Below are positions 18,643-27,152 of a DNA stretch of 64,000 nt, in pieces. The notes beneath the pieces were generated by a model that saw only the letters and a program-made list of their open reading frames with translations, did no database searches and was not told the DNA's origin. The stretch lies in the NCBI GenBank assembly GCA_965218555.1, contig OZ244625.1, forward strand, positions 1,674,001 to 1,738,000, in the 5' to 3' direction. Every line of letters begins with the position of its first letter. Position 1 is the first letter of the stretch. The translations under genes were made by a program, and so were the position numbers. The stretch is from JAPPLB01 sp965218555 (lineage in GTDB: Bacteria > Acidobacteriota > Terriglobia > Bryobacterales > UBA6623).

Positions 18643-19479
18643 ATGGCAACCATCAGAGGGCGATGGGAGAACGTCGGCCGACTTTCCTATCTGATGTTTT
18701 GCACGGCGGTGCTGCTGTTCCTGGTCGCGCCGATTCTAGTCATCGTCCCGCTCAGCTTCAATGTGGAACCGTATTTCACTTTCACCGAGGGGATGCTGTC
18801 ACTGGACCCTCAAGCCTATTCGCTCCGCTGGTACCGGAGCGTTTTCGGAGATGAACAGTGGTTGTTGGCGATGGTCAACAGCCTGACCATCGGGATCTCG
18901 GCGACCGTGCTGGCAACCACCCTGGGCACCCTGGCTGCGCTGGGACTGGCCAACCCCGCCATGCCCCGCCGCTCTCTGGCCATGGGCTTGTTGATCTCGC
19001 CCATGATCACTCCGGTCATCATCTCGGCAACCGGCATGTTCTTCTTCTACTCCAATCTGGGGCTGACTCAAACGCACCTGGGACTGATTCTGGCCCACAC
19101 CGCGCTGGGTACGCCCTTCGTAGTCATCACGGTTACCGCTACCCTGGCCGGTTTCGACCCGAACCTGAAGCGGGCGGCAGCCACTCTGGGAGCCGGACCG
19201 CTACGCACCTTCACACGCGTACAACTGCCGCAAATCGCATCTGGCGTCATTTCCGGCGCACTGTTCGCTTTCGCCACCTCGTTTGACGAAGTGGTCACGG
19301 TACTGTTCATGGGTGGCCTGGACCAGCGCACCATTCCTCGCCAGATGTGGGTCGGCATCCGGGAACAGATCAGCCCGGCAATCCTGGCCGTCGCCACCTT
19401 TCTCATCACCTTCTCGCTGCTGTTCATGATCATCGTGGAATGGCTGCGGCGCCGTGGAAACGCGCTGGCGAAGGCCTGA
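18643..19479 (+). CDS. potC: Polyamine-type ABC permease (PotC-like)
   Basis: A 278-residue inner-membrane permease with six hydrophobic segments. It starts one base after the potB stop. The cytoplasmic coupling loop is AAATLGAGPLRTFTRVQLPQ, the EAA-type motif that docks on the ATPase. Segments such as PLSFNVEPYFTF and SLRWYRSVFGDEQWL are characteristic of PotC/YdcV proteins. It closes the four-gene operon. Directly after its stop lies a short half copy of the palindromic repeat described below. Confidence 0.88.
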   Translation: MATIRGRWENVGRLSYLMFCTAVLLFLVAPILVIVPLSFNVEPYFTFTEGMLSLDPQAYSLRWYRSVFGDEQWLLAMVNSLTIGISATVLATTLGTLAALGLANPAMPRRSLAMGLLISPMITPVIISATGMFFFYSNLGLTQTHLGLILAHTALGTPFVVITVTATLAGFDPNLKRAAATLGAGPLRTFTRVQLPQIASGVISGALFAFATSFDEVVTVLFMGGLDQRTIPRQMWVGIREQISPAILAVATFLITFSLLFMIIVEWLRRRGNALAKA

Positions 19480-19510
19480 CCTGCATTTCTCACCACCTGA
19501 CGGCCGATGC
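19480..19510 (+). repeat. Left-arm fragment of the palindromic repeat
   Basis: CCTGCATTTCTCACCACCTG followed directly by ACGGCCGA matches the first 30 bases of the palindromic element (see 48672-48851). No matching right arm follows. It abuts the potC stop codon. Confidence 0.6.
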
Positions 19511-19625
19511 CGGCCATACTCTCGTCGGTCGTCCTGGTCCAAACGAACGGTATAGGATCACCCCCCCCTGTGGCCGGCTTGTTTCTCTGTTGTTCTTGTC
19601 TCGGGGGCGTGCATAGAATGGGGTC

Positions 19626-20534
19626 TTGTCGAGTGTTCACGCCATAGCGGAGATATTGCGGAAAGGTAAATCCTCGACCGCGGAAACCGTGGCTGCTCTG
19701 CGGGCTCTCCATCAGCGCAACCCCGTACGGATCTTCGAGGATCCCTACGCCAAGTTCCTGTGCGGATCGTTCTGGCGCCTGGTCTTGCGGATTCGTCCGT
19801 TGGAATGGATCATCCAAGTAATGACCAAGCCCATGGCGCCAACCGCCATGTGCGTGGTGATGCGGGCGCGATATGCAGAGCAGGCCCTGGAGCAAGCCGT
19901 CGAAGACGGTATCACACAGTACGTCATCATTGGATCCGGCATGGATTCGTTCGCTTTCCGCAGGCCCGACCTGATGGAGCGGATCGATGTCTTCGAGATC
20001 GACCATCCCGCGACGCAACACAAGAAGTTGGAGCGCATTCACCGGTTGGGACTGACAATCCCTTCTCGGCTGCATTTCGTACCTGCCGACCTCACGAAAA
20101 TCTCCGCCATGGATGCACTGGCCGGTTCGGGCTTCGAAATGGGTCGGCCGACGTTCCTGACCCTGCTGGGGGTTGTCTACTATCTCACAGCCGATTCTCT
20201 GGCCGAGACGGTTCGCTCCATATCACGACACCTGCCTGCCGGAACACTTCTGGTGTTCGACTACCTGCTTGATGCGGAGTCTGCTCGACCCGAACACCTC
20301 TCCTTGCGGGAGAAGCTGAGAGCCTTCGTTGCGAGAATGGGAGAGCCTATGGTCAGCGAATACTCGCTTGCAGCCATGAATGCTTTGATGGCTGACCAGG
20401 GCTTCGAAGCAGTTGAAAACTTCTCCCTCCCCGATCTGGAGCAGAGCTACCGGGAGGAACTGGGCGACTTGCCGTTGGAAATTCCCAGCATCTTCGCATT
20501 TGGCACTTTCCAGGTAGCCGCTCGGGACGCCTGA
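19626..20534 (+). CDS. Class I SAM-dependent methyltransferase, LCMT/PPM1-like
   Basis: A 302-residue protein with the leucine-carboxyl-methyltransferase-like fold common in bacteria. It has an N-terminal NPVRIFEDPYAKFL segment, then YVIIGSGMDSFAFRRPDL (SAM-binding glycine motif), FEIDHPATQHKKLERI with the acidic ribose-binding residue, and TLLGVVYYL. Enzymes of this class in bacteria methylate various small metabolites, often in secondary metabolism; the substrate here is unknown. A TTG start at 19626 is assumed since no in-frame ATG or GTG lies close to the conserved N-terminus. It is isolated from the pot operon by 146 bases, which contain the repeat fragment. Confidence 0.7.
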   Translation: MSSVHAIAEILRKGKSSTAETVAALRALHQRNPVRIFEDPYAKFLCGSFWRLVLRIRPLEWIIQVMTKPMAPTAMCVVMRARYAEQALEQAVEDGITQYVIIGSGMDSFAFRRPDLMERIDVFEIDHPATQHKKLERIHRLGLTIPSRLHFVPADLTKISAMDALAGSGFEMGRPTFLTLLGVVYYLTADSLAETVRSISRHLPAGTLLVFDYLLDAESARPEHLSLREKLRAFVARMGEPMVSEYSLAAMNALMADQGFEAVENFSLPDLEQSYREELGDLPLEIPSIFAFGTFQVAARDA

Positions 20535-20594
20535 GGTGACTTGACCGGTTTTGGCATAAGGCGATTCCCAGCAAAGTCGTCAGCGGGCAGGGCT

Positions 20595-21131
20595 TTACTG
20601 CCCCAGGTCGTGACATAGGAAACATTCGTTTGAAATCTGTCGCACCGCGTGGCAGTTCATGCACGCGATCATGCCCGTGGACACTTCTCTGGCCAGTACG
20701 TCCCTCTCTTGAACCGCGCCGTGGCAGGTTGAGCATGTTTCGCCGGCCTTGGTGTGATTGACGTGGCTGAAGAAGACGAAGTCCGGAACCTGGTAGACCC
20801 GCACCCACTGAAGCTCTCTACGGCGTTCGGCGAGCGACGATAGTTCCTGGATGGCGGCACGCTCTTTCGCGACGGTTGCGTGACAGAGCATGCATTGATC
20901 CGCCTGTGGCAGCCCGGCCCGCTCTCTCTTGGTTGCGCCGGAGTGGCAATCGATGCACTTGACACCGGCGCGGCTGTGGATCTTGTGGCTAAAGGGAATG
21001 GGCTGGGGAGCAACCTTGACCGGGAGTTTTTCGATTTGGCCCTGGTAGCCGGTCTGTGCTCCCGCGGCAAGGGGCCAGCAGCAGACAGACGTCACGAGGA
21101 ACGCGAGCCAGGTCGTGGGTAGTTGTAGCAA
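20595..21131 (-). CDS. Periplasmic pentaheme cytochrome c
   Basis: A 178-residue exported protein with a signal peptide (LAFLVTSVCCWPLAAGAQ) and five CXXCH haem-attachment motifs: CIDCH, CMLCH, CSTCH, CMNCH and CFLCH. Additional histidines (FSHKIH, FFSHVNH) are placed like the distal ligands of class III / c7-type cytochromes. Such proteins carry electrons between inner-membrane quinol oxidases and periplasmic or outer-membrane partners. The start is a TTG with GGAAAG about nine bases upstream. It is divergent from lptFG and no oxidoreductase partner is adjacent, so the electron donor and acceptor are unknown. Confidence 0.85.
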   Translation of the reverse strand: MLQLPTTWLAFLVTSVCCWPLAAGAQTGYQGQIEKLPVKVAPQPIPFSHKIHSRAGVKCIDCHSGATKRERAGLPQADQCMLCHATVAKERAAIQELSSLAERRRELQWVRVYQVPDFVFFSHVNHTKAGETCSTCHGAVQERDVLAREVSTGMIACMNCHAVRQISNECFLCHDLGQ

Positions 21132-21337
21132 GTCGATCTTTCCGTGACGCTGCCGGGCTACCGTCGAAATCTGATCTCGTTCGGCGGACTCGGCCTTATT
21201 CCCGGCGCCGGACTAGTCAGTTTATCGCGAGCTCCGCCGCAATCCGGAAGCCCCCCGCGCGCGGCATGGGGATCACGGTTGTGACGTTATCGATTCGTTA
21301 CAATCGGGCTTATTGCGGTCGCGGGAACCGCCCGTTC

Positions 21338-23710
21338 GTGAACATCCTTTTTCGCTACGTTTTTCGGGAGATCTTCGTCAGCACCCTGATCGGGACGCTG
21401 CTGTTCACTTTCGTCCTCTTTCTGCAGACCATCGGCAGCGTGATGGAGCTGTTGATCGGCCCGAATGTCTCGGGGCGCCAGACGCTCTATCTGTTTCTGC
21501 TGATGGTTCCGCGGACGCTCGTGTTCACGATTCCGATGGGCGTGCTCGTCGGCGTCCTGGTGGGTCTCGGCCGGATGGCGACGGATGGCGAGATCACAGC
21601 CATGCGGGCAGCGGGCATCCCGGGGCGGCGGCTGATTTTGCCGATTGCGGTGTGGGCCTTGTTGGGCGCTTCCGCGAGCTCGCTCACGACCCACTATCTG
21701 AACCCCTGGTCGCAGCACGAGTTGCAGAGCATGCGCAAGAGGCTGAAAATCTCGCGGGCAACGGCACAGATTCAGCCAAGGATCTTTGTCGAGAGTTTTC
21801 CGGGCTTTGTGTTGTACGTGCGTGAAGTGTTACCGGCCGATACCGTCCGCTGGAAGCATGTATTTGTCGCCGACATGCGCGCGCCGGAATCCCGAGGATC
21901 GTTCAGCGGCTTGAATGCCACGGTCAGCGGCCCGAGGATTACGCTGGCTGAGCAGGCGTTTGCGATTCCGATTCTGGAGCAAAACCGGGTGCAACTGAAT
22001 TTGCCGGCGGCAAGCCGGTACGAGCAGTCTTCCGATCCGGATCAATATCATTTCTTCGAGTACGAGAACATCGATCAAGTGCTCGAGTTCGAGACAACGA
22101 CGCCCGCGGCCGGCAGCAGTCCTCTCGAGCAGATGAGCACACCGGAGTTGGCTGCCGCCGCTCGGGAAAGCGATCAGCCGATTCTGGCCAGCGTGCAGCT
22201 CCACCAACGATTCGCGTTTCCGATGACCTGTCTTATCTTCCCGATGGTGGGCATTCCGCTGGCGATCAGTTCACAGCGTTCGAGCCGCTCGGTGGGCGTG
22301 GTGTTCGGGATCGTGCTCGTTTTCATCTATTGGATGATCTGGTTGACGGGCGTGGCGCTGGCGAACGCGGAGATCCTGCCGGTGGGACTCGCTCTTTGGA
22401 TGGGCAATCTCATCTTCGGTGCCGTGGGTCTGGTGATGCTGGGGCGACTAGACTCACCCAACAGCCGCGACTTCGCCGCCGCGGTGCTGCGTCCGTTTCG
22501 GCGGTTGTCCGTGTGGCTTCAGTCGCGGGGATCGCATCCGGCCGAGGAAACCGGCGAGGCCTCCGGGAGAGATCGGGGTGTCGAGGAAAACGGGGAGGAG
22601 GCCGAGAGCTCTTCGCAGCCGTTTTTCCCGATCACGGACCGCTACCTGCTCTCGACGTTCCTGTACTACTTCGTCGTAATGGTGGCCAGCTTTGTATTGA
22701 TATGGTTCGTCTTCAGCTTCTTCGAGCTGTTGCGCGACATGCTCGAACGCGACAAGCTCGGTCTGTTCATCCCCTATATCTATTACCTGACGCCGTTCCT
22801 GATCTACGAAACCGTCCCCCTCGGTGTTCTGGTCGCCACGTTGATTACATTCTTCATCCTCGCGAAGCATCATGAACTGACGGCGTTCAAGGCTTGTGGA
22901 ATCAGCCTGTACCGGCTGGCGACACCGATCTTTGTCGTTTCGTTGCTGCTGAGCGGACTTCTGTTCGCCATGGACCAACGCTATCTGCCGGAGACGAATC
23001 GGCGTCAGGACGGGATTCGCAATGAGATCAAGGGCCGGCCGGTGCGGACCTATCTGAACCCGAACCGGCAGTGGACGTTCGGGCAGTCGGAGAGGATCTT
23101 CTTTCATCGTTTTTTTGACTCCGAGAACAACGTGCTCGCGGGCGTGAACGTCTACGATCTCGATCCGGACACGTTCAAGTTGCACCGCCACATCGCAGCG
23201 CAGCGGGCCCACTGGGACAACACGCAGAGTGCATGGGTGTTCGAGGAAGGCTGGGTTCGTGAGATCAACGGGGACCAGGTCGAGAGCTACGAAAAGTTCG
23301 AAAGCCGGCCTTTCCCCGACATCGAAGAGGGGCCGAGCCACTTCTTCAAGGAAGAGAAGCAGTACCGCCAGATGAACTGGCGAGAGTTGAGCACGTACAT
23401 CGACGACCTCACGCAAGCAGGCTTTGATACGGTCAAGTTTCAGGTGCAGCTTCACAAGAAGCTGGCGTTTCCACTGTTCGCATTCATCATGGGGGTGTTA
23501 GCGGTGCCGTTTTCGATGCTGGCGGGGCACCGCGGAGCGTTCACGGGGGTCGTGCTGTGCATCGGACTGGCCGTCGCCTATTATTCGTTGAACGCTTTTT
23601 TTGAAGGTTTGGGACGCCACAGCCAACTCAGTCCGGCCATCGCCGCCTGGTCGCCCAGCGTGATTTTCGGGCTGAGCGGGACATATCTCTTCAGCCGCCT
23701 GCGTTCCTGA
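21338..23710 (+). CDS. Fused LptF-LptG lipopolysaccharide export permease
   Basis: About 790 residues from GTG 21338 (VNILFRYVFREIF). Two complete YjgP/YjgQ permease halves occur in one chain. The first covers about 1-400 (RYVFREIFVSTLIGTLLFTF, PMGVLVGVLVGLGRMATDGE, internal beta-jellyroll, three more TMs). The second covers about 430-790 (RYLLSTFLYYFVVMVASFVL, VPLGVLVATLITFFILAKHH, jellyroll, LAFPLFAFIMGVLAVPFSML). A hydrophilic linker rich in Glu and Ser joins them near residue 420. In most bacteria LptF and LptG are separate proteins that, with the LptB ATPase, pull LPS from the inner membrane. Here the heterodimer would be covalently fixed. LptB is not adjacent. Confidence 0.9.
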   Translation: MNILFRYVFREIFVSTLIGTLLFTFVLFLQTIGSVMELLIGPNVSGRQTLYLFLLMVPRTLVFTIPMGVLVGVLVGLGRMATDGEITAMRAAGIPGRRLILPIAVWALLGASASSLTTHYLNPWSQHELQSMRKRLKISRATAQIQPRIFVESFPGFVLYVREVLPADTVRWKHVFVADMRAPESRGSFSGLNATVSGPRITLAEQAFAIPILEQNRVQLNLPAASRYEQSSDPDQYHFFEYENIDQVLEFETTTPAAGSSPLEQMSTPELAAAARESDQPILASVQLHQRFAFPMTCLIFPMVGIPLAISSQRSSRSVGVVFGIVLVFIYWMIWLTGVALANAEILPVGLALWMGNLIFGAVGLVMLGRLDSPNSRDFAAAVLRPFRRLSVWLQSRGSHPAEETGEASGRDRGVEENGEEAESSSQPFFPITDRYLLSTFLYYFVVMVASFVLIWFVFSFFELLRDMLERDKLGLFIPYIYYLTPFLIYETVPLGVLVATLITFFILAKHHELTAFKACGISLYRLATPIFVVSLLLSGLLFAMDQRYLPETNRRQDGIRNEIKGRPVRTYLNPNRQWTFGQSERIFFHRFFDSENNVLAGVNVYDLDPDTFKLHRHIAAQRAHWDNTQSAWVFEEGWVREINGDQVESYEKFESRPFPDIEEGPSHFFKEEKQYRQMNWRELSTYIDDLTQAGFDTVKFQVQLHKKLAFPLFAFIMGVLAVPFSMLAGHRGAFTGVVLCIGLAVAYYSLNAFFEGLGRHSQLSPAIAAWSPSVIFGLSGTYLFSRLRS

Positions 23711-23729
23711 ATCCCTTGTCGAGAGAACC

Positions 23730-24680
23730 ATGTTGAGGCAGATCGAGGAGGCGCGCGAGCGTCTCAGCGAGCACTTTTCTCCCACGCCGACCGTGCGCTC
23801 TGACATCTTGTCACAAGAACACGGAGACCCCGTCCGGTTGAAGCTGGAGACCCAGCAGCCGACCGGCTCGTTCAAAGTGCGGCCGTCGATGAACAGCATG
23901 TTGACGCGCTTGGAGCAAGCGCGGTCGAAGGGGGTCGTGACGTCGTCCTCGGGGAACTTCGCACAGGGCGCCGCGTACGCAGCGCGGCGACTGGGGGTCG
24001 ATCTTCAGGTAGTGATGATGAAGGGCGCCTCGGGATTCAAACGGCAGCGGACAGAGGAGTTGGGAGCGACGGTCGTTCCGTGCGAGAACACCTTCAAAGA
24101 CCGCTGGGACACGACGTACCGGATCGCGGGTGAATCGGGGCGTTTGTTGATTCACCCGTATGATTCCGAGGAGACGATAGCGGGTGACGGGATGATCGGG
24201 CTCGAACTGCTGGAGCAAGTCGAAGGGGATTTTTGCGTAGTCGTACCGATCAGCGGCGGCGGTGTGATTTCGGGCATCGCAACAGCAATCAAAGAGAAAC
24301 GCCCGGGGTGCCGCGTGGTCGGTGCGCAACCGGCGGCGAACGGGTCGATGGCTCGTTCGCTGGAGGCGGGCAAGCCGGTGACGGTGACGCCGGGACCGAC
24401 CTTGGCGGATGCGTTGATGATTGCGCAACCGGGGGAACGGACGTTCGAGATCGTGCAGAGGCTTGTGGACGATGTTGTCTCCGTAGAGGAGAGCGAGATT
24501 GCGGGCGCGGTGAAGCTGCTGGCGGAGCAGCAGAAGCTCGTCGTCGAAGGCGGAGGGGCGGTGGGCGTGGCGGCTCTGCTGAACGGCAAAGTGGAAACCG
24601 CCGGCCGTCCGGTGGTGTGCGTACTCAGCGGAGGGAATATTCAGCCGAGCAAGCTGGCAGAGATACTGGCGGCATCGTAG
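23730..24680 (+). CDS. PLP-dependent threonine/serine dehydratase-like enzyme
   Basis: A 316-residue fold-type II PLP enzyme. The Schiff-base lysine is Lys49 in QQPTGSFKVR. The substrate-carboxylate loop is SSSGNFAQGAA (72-82), and the phosphate-binding glycine loop is ISGGGVISGIA. The length lacks the C-terminal ACT-like regulatory domain of biosynthetic IlvA, so it resembles catabolic or promiscuous threonine/serine ammonia-lyases or racemases. It follows lptFG by 19 bases and may be co-transcribed without functional relation. The downstream convergent gene is a ketopantoate-reductase-like protein. Threonine to 2-oxobutanoate is the likely reaction class, but serine or hydroxy-aspartate substrates cannot be excluded. 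Confidence 0.85.
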   Translation: MLRQIEEARERLSEHFSPTPTVRSDILSQEHGDPVRLKLETQQPTGSFKVRPSMNSMLTRLEQARSKGVVTSSSGNFAQGAAYAARRLGVDLQVVMMKGASGFKRQRTEELGATVVPCENTFKDRWDTTYRIAGESGRLLIHPYDSEETIAGDGMIGLELLEQVEGDFCVVVPISGGGVISGIATAIKEKRPGCRVVGAQPAANGSMARSLEAGKPVTVTPGPTLADALMIAQPGERTFEIVQRLVDDVVSVEESEIAGAVKLLAEQQKLVVEGGGAVGVAALLNGKVETAGRPVVCVLSGGNIQPSKLAEILAAS

Positions 24681-24682
24681 CG

Positions 24683-24698
24683 GCTAACCCTTGTTAGC
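24683..24698. terminator. Hairpin between convergent genes
   Basis: A perfect stem GCTAAC / GTTAGC with a four-base loop lies three bases after the dehydratase stop and before the convergent reductase gene. It is short and without a T-tract, so a weak candidate. Confidence 0.3.
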
Positions 24699-24822
24699 GC
24701 CTGATGAGTTCCACGAGCGTCTCGCGCCCCTGCTTAGTGCTCGGCTCGGCGTTGGCGACTCGAAAGGTATCGCTGTCGGCCGCAACACGCAGTCTGCCAC
24801 GAAACCGAATTGCAGCCATCCG

Positions 24823-25770
24823 TCAATGAGACGGGGCAGGAAGACGGCCCCGAGCGCGAAGCGTTCCCGGCAGCAAAGCCGCATAGATTGCCGAGTGGAC
24901 CGGTGTCGGCACGCCTGATTCACGGGCATAACGGACCACGGTGCCGGTCTGGAACTCGAACTCGGAAGGTCTGCCGGCGAGGATGTCACGGTGCATGGAC
25001 GCGGTCGCATCGGCAGGGAGTTGATCGATACGGCGGATCGCCCGTTCGGGAAGAGAGGGATCAATCGTGACACCTCGCTTCGAGGCAAGGGTGACGATTT
25101 CCTCCATGGCCGACAGCAGCATGCGGCGCGTTTCGGGAACGGTGCGGAGGATGCCTGCGGGCTCACGAACCACGGCGCCCACGGCGCCGAGCGGCTCGAC
25201 GTGCATGAGCTTCTGCCACAGGGCGGCCTGAATGTCGTCCGGCACGACGGTGTCCATTCCGGCGGCGGGGGCGAATGCGTCGTGGACACGCTCGACTCTC
25301 TCCGTCTTCTCGCCGCTCAGCTCGCCGAACTCGATAGCGGGTTCGAGTCCGATGTGCTCGATGGTTGCGGGGCCGGTCTTCGAAGCGAAGATCTTGCAGA
25401 GCCCGCCGAGGACGACTTCCGTACCGAGCGCTTCCGAGAGCAGGGCGGGGGCCTCGAGGCCGTTCTGCATGGGGATGACAACGGTGTCCGCTCCAACGAG
25501 CGGAGCGAGGGACGGCGCGATTTCCTGGACCTGGTAGGCTTTGACCGCGACGAGAACGACGTCGCAGCGGCCGATCTCCGCCGGGTCGCCCGCGACCTTC
25601 GGACTCTCGATCGCGAAGTCTCCGGCAAGGCTTTGAATCCTCAGCCCCTCTGCCCGAAGAGACGCAAGAGTCTTTCCGCGAGCGAGAAAAACGACATCGA
25701 GACCGGACTGCGCCAGCCTTCCTCCGAAGTAGCCCCCAACGGCCCCAACTCCAACCACGGCAATCCGCAT
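24823..25770 (-). CDS. 2-dehydropantoate 2-reductase family protein (ApbA/PanE)
   Basis: A 315-residue protein with an N-terminal Rossmann domain (VVGVGAVGGYFGGRLAQSG) and a C-terminal helical domain ending PTPVHSAIYAALLPG, as in ApbA/PanE proteins that reduce ketopantoate with NADPH. The catalytic lysine is present in LWQKLMHVEPLG. However, the two asparagines that bind substrate in E. coli PanE at Lys+4 and Lys+8 read Val and Gly here. That is seen in a side branch of the family whose substrates are uncertain, so I do not assign panE. Transcribed leftward, downstream of the FAD oxidase gene with a repeat arm between them. Confidence 0.75.
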   Translation of the reverse strand: MRIAVVGVGAVGGYFGGRLAQSGLDVVFLARGKTLASLRAEGLRIQSLAGDFAIESPKVAGDPAEIGRCDVVLVAVKAYQVQEIAPSLAPLVGADTVVIPMQNGLEAPALLSEALGTEVVLGGLCKIFASKTGPATIEHIGLEPAIEFGELSGEKTERVERVHDAFAPAAGMDTVVPDDIQAALWQKLMHVEPLGAVGAVVREPAGILRTVPETRRMLLSAMEEIVTLASKRGVTIDPSLPERAIRRIDQLPADATASMHRDILAGRPSEFEFQTGTVVRYARESGVPTPVHSAIYAALLPGTLRARGRLPAPSH

Positions 25771-25795
25771 GGCATCTATTGTCGCGAAACGCCCC

Positions 25796-25857
25796 AGCCT
25801 GCGTTTCTCACCACGTGGCGAGGCGAAGTGCGTGAGAGGGCCGACAGGACGGCCGGC
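25796..25857 (-). repeat. Half copy of the palindromic repeat (right arm, inverted)
   Basis: AGCCTGCGTTTCTCACCACG followed directly by TGGCGAGGCGAAG matches the reverse complement of the right arm of the palindromic element, including the CGAAGTGCGTGAGAGGGCCG block. The other arm is missing. It fills the space between the reductase start and the FAD oxidase stop. Confidence 0.7.
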
Positions 25858-27042
25858 TCAGCCCATCACTTGCGCTGATTCGAGGTTCAGAAACGGTTCC
25901 CCTTCCGCGAAGCGAGTCGCTCTCAACGCGCGAACGTCGAAGCTTTCGGCCGCGCCGTCGAGGATCATCTCGCCGAGGATCCTGCTCACCGCAGGGGCCA
26001 TCTTAAAGCCATGTCCGCTGAAACCGACGGCGCAGAAGACGCCTTCGACGCCGGGAAGACGGTCCAGGATAGGGTGCCAGTCCGGCGTGACCGAGTAGAG
26101 TGCACCATAGCCCCCGCGGCCGACGGCGCGCTGGAGGGAGGGGTTTCGACGCTGGATCTTGTCCCGCATCTCGTCGACAAACTCACGGTCGGCGACCTCG
26201 TTGTAGGCATCCGGGTCGACTTCGGTGCGCTCTTCTCTCGGATCGATGTTGCCGATGTGGAGCAGGCCGCCCGGCAGCGGACGGCAGTAGGTCTCATGGG
26301 CAAAGTCACAGTAGACCGGCTGCTGCCGGGGCCGGCCGGAAGCACAGGGACCCCGCAGCAAGGCGATCTGAACACGACAGGGCTTGACCGGCAGCGAGAC
26401 GCCGGCCGTTTCAGCCAGACCCGCGCTCCAGGGACCGGCGGCGAGGACGACCGTTTCAGCGGCGATCTCCCCATCCGTGGTCGCAACTCCGGTGACCTTT
26501 CCGTTCTGTGTGAGAATGCGCGTTGCCTGCGAGCCCTCGTGAATTTCCGCACCCTTCGAACGGGCCGCTCGGGCGTACGACGCGACGACCTGCAAGGCGT
26601 CGCAATATCCGGCTTCCTCCTCGAACGCCGCCACCTCACCGTCGGCGAGCGTGGCTTCCGGATCGATCTCCCGCAGTTCGTCTTTTGAAATCAAGCTCAC
26701 CTTCACGCCCATGCGCTGTTGCAGTTCGAGCACAAATTCCAAATGCCGGCGCCGGGTGCGGGGAGCGATGACGAGGAGCCCCGCTCTCGTAAACACGGGA
26801 GGTCCGCCGAATACGTCCGTAAAGGTCTCGAAGGTGCGGAGGCCGTGCAGCGCCATCGACGTGGTCAGGGGGTGGGAGTAATGGCACCGAATGTTTGCGC
26901 CCGACTTCCCTGAAGACCCTGCGCCCAGGGCTTTTTTTTCGAGGATGGCCACTGCTCCAGCGCCGCGGCGGGCCAACTCGTAGCCAATGGCGGCACCCAT
27001 CACGCCGCCCCCGATCACAACAACATCGGCCGTATTTTTCAT
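25858..27042 (-). CDS. FAD-dependent amine/amino-acid oxidoreductase (DAO family)
   Basis: A 394-residue flavoprotein of the glycine/sarcosine/D-amino-acid oxidase superfamily. It opens with the dinucleotide fold VVVIGGGVMGAAIGYELARRG and ILEKKALGAGSSGKSGANIR, where the flavin is anchored. ETVVLAAGPWSAGLAE follows in the middle and PGVEGVFCAVGFSGHGFKMA near the C-terminus, as in sarcosine oxidase beta-like proteins. It would oxidise a secondary or primary amine of an amino acid; the substrate is unknown. ATG 27042 is preferred over the GTG one codon earlier. The adjacent reductase and dehydratase suggest a small catabolic cluster. Confidence 0.82.
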   Translation of the reverse strand: MKNTADVVVIGGGVMGAAIGYELARRGAGAVAILEKKALGAGSSGKSGANIRCHYSHPLTTSMALHGLRTFETFTDVFGGPPVFTRAGLLVIAPRTRRRHLEFVLELQQRMGVKVSLISKDELREIDPEATLADGEVAAFEEEAGYCDALQVVASYARAARSKGAEIHEGSQATRILTQNGKVTGVATTDGEIAAETVVLAAGPWSAGLAETAGVSLPVKPCRVQIALLRGPCASGRPRQQPVYCDFAHETYCRPLPGGLLHIGNIDPREERTEVDPDAYNEVADREFVDEMRDKIQRRNPSLQRAVGRGGYGALYSVTPDWHPILDRLPGVEGVFCAVGFSGHGFKMAPAVSRILGEMILDGAAESFDVRALRATRFAEGEPFLNLESAQVMG

Positions 27043-27152
27043 CACTGATCTCGCTTGATCTGGCGCTACGAAAGCCTAGTATGAACCAGTCGAGAGTCCT
27101 CGGGGCCCGTCACAGTGGCCACCGAGTGGTGCCTCACCACCCCGGACTGTGT

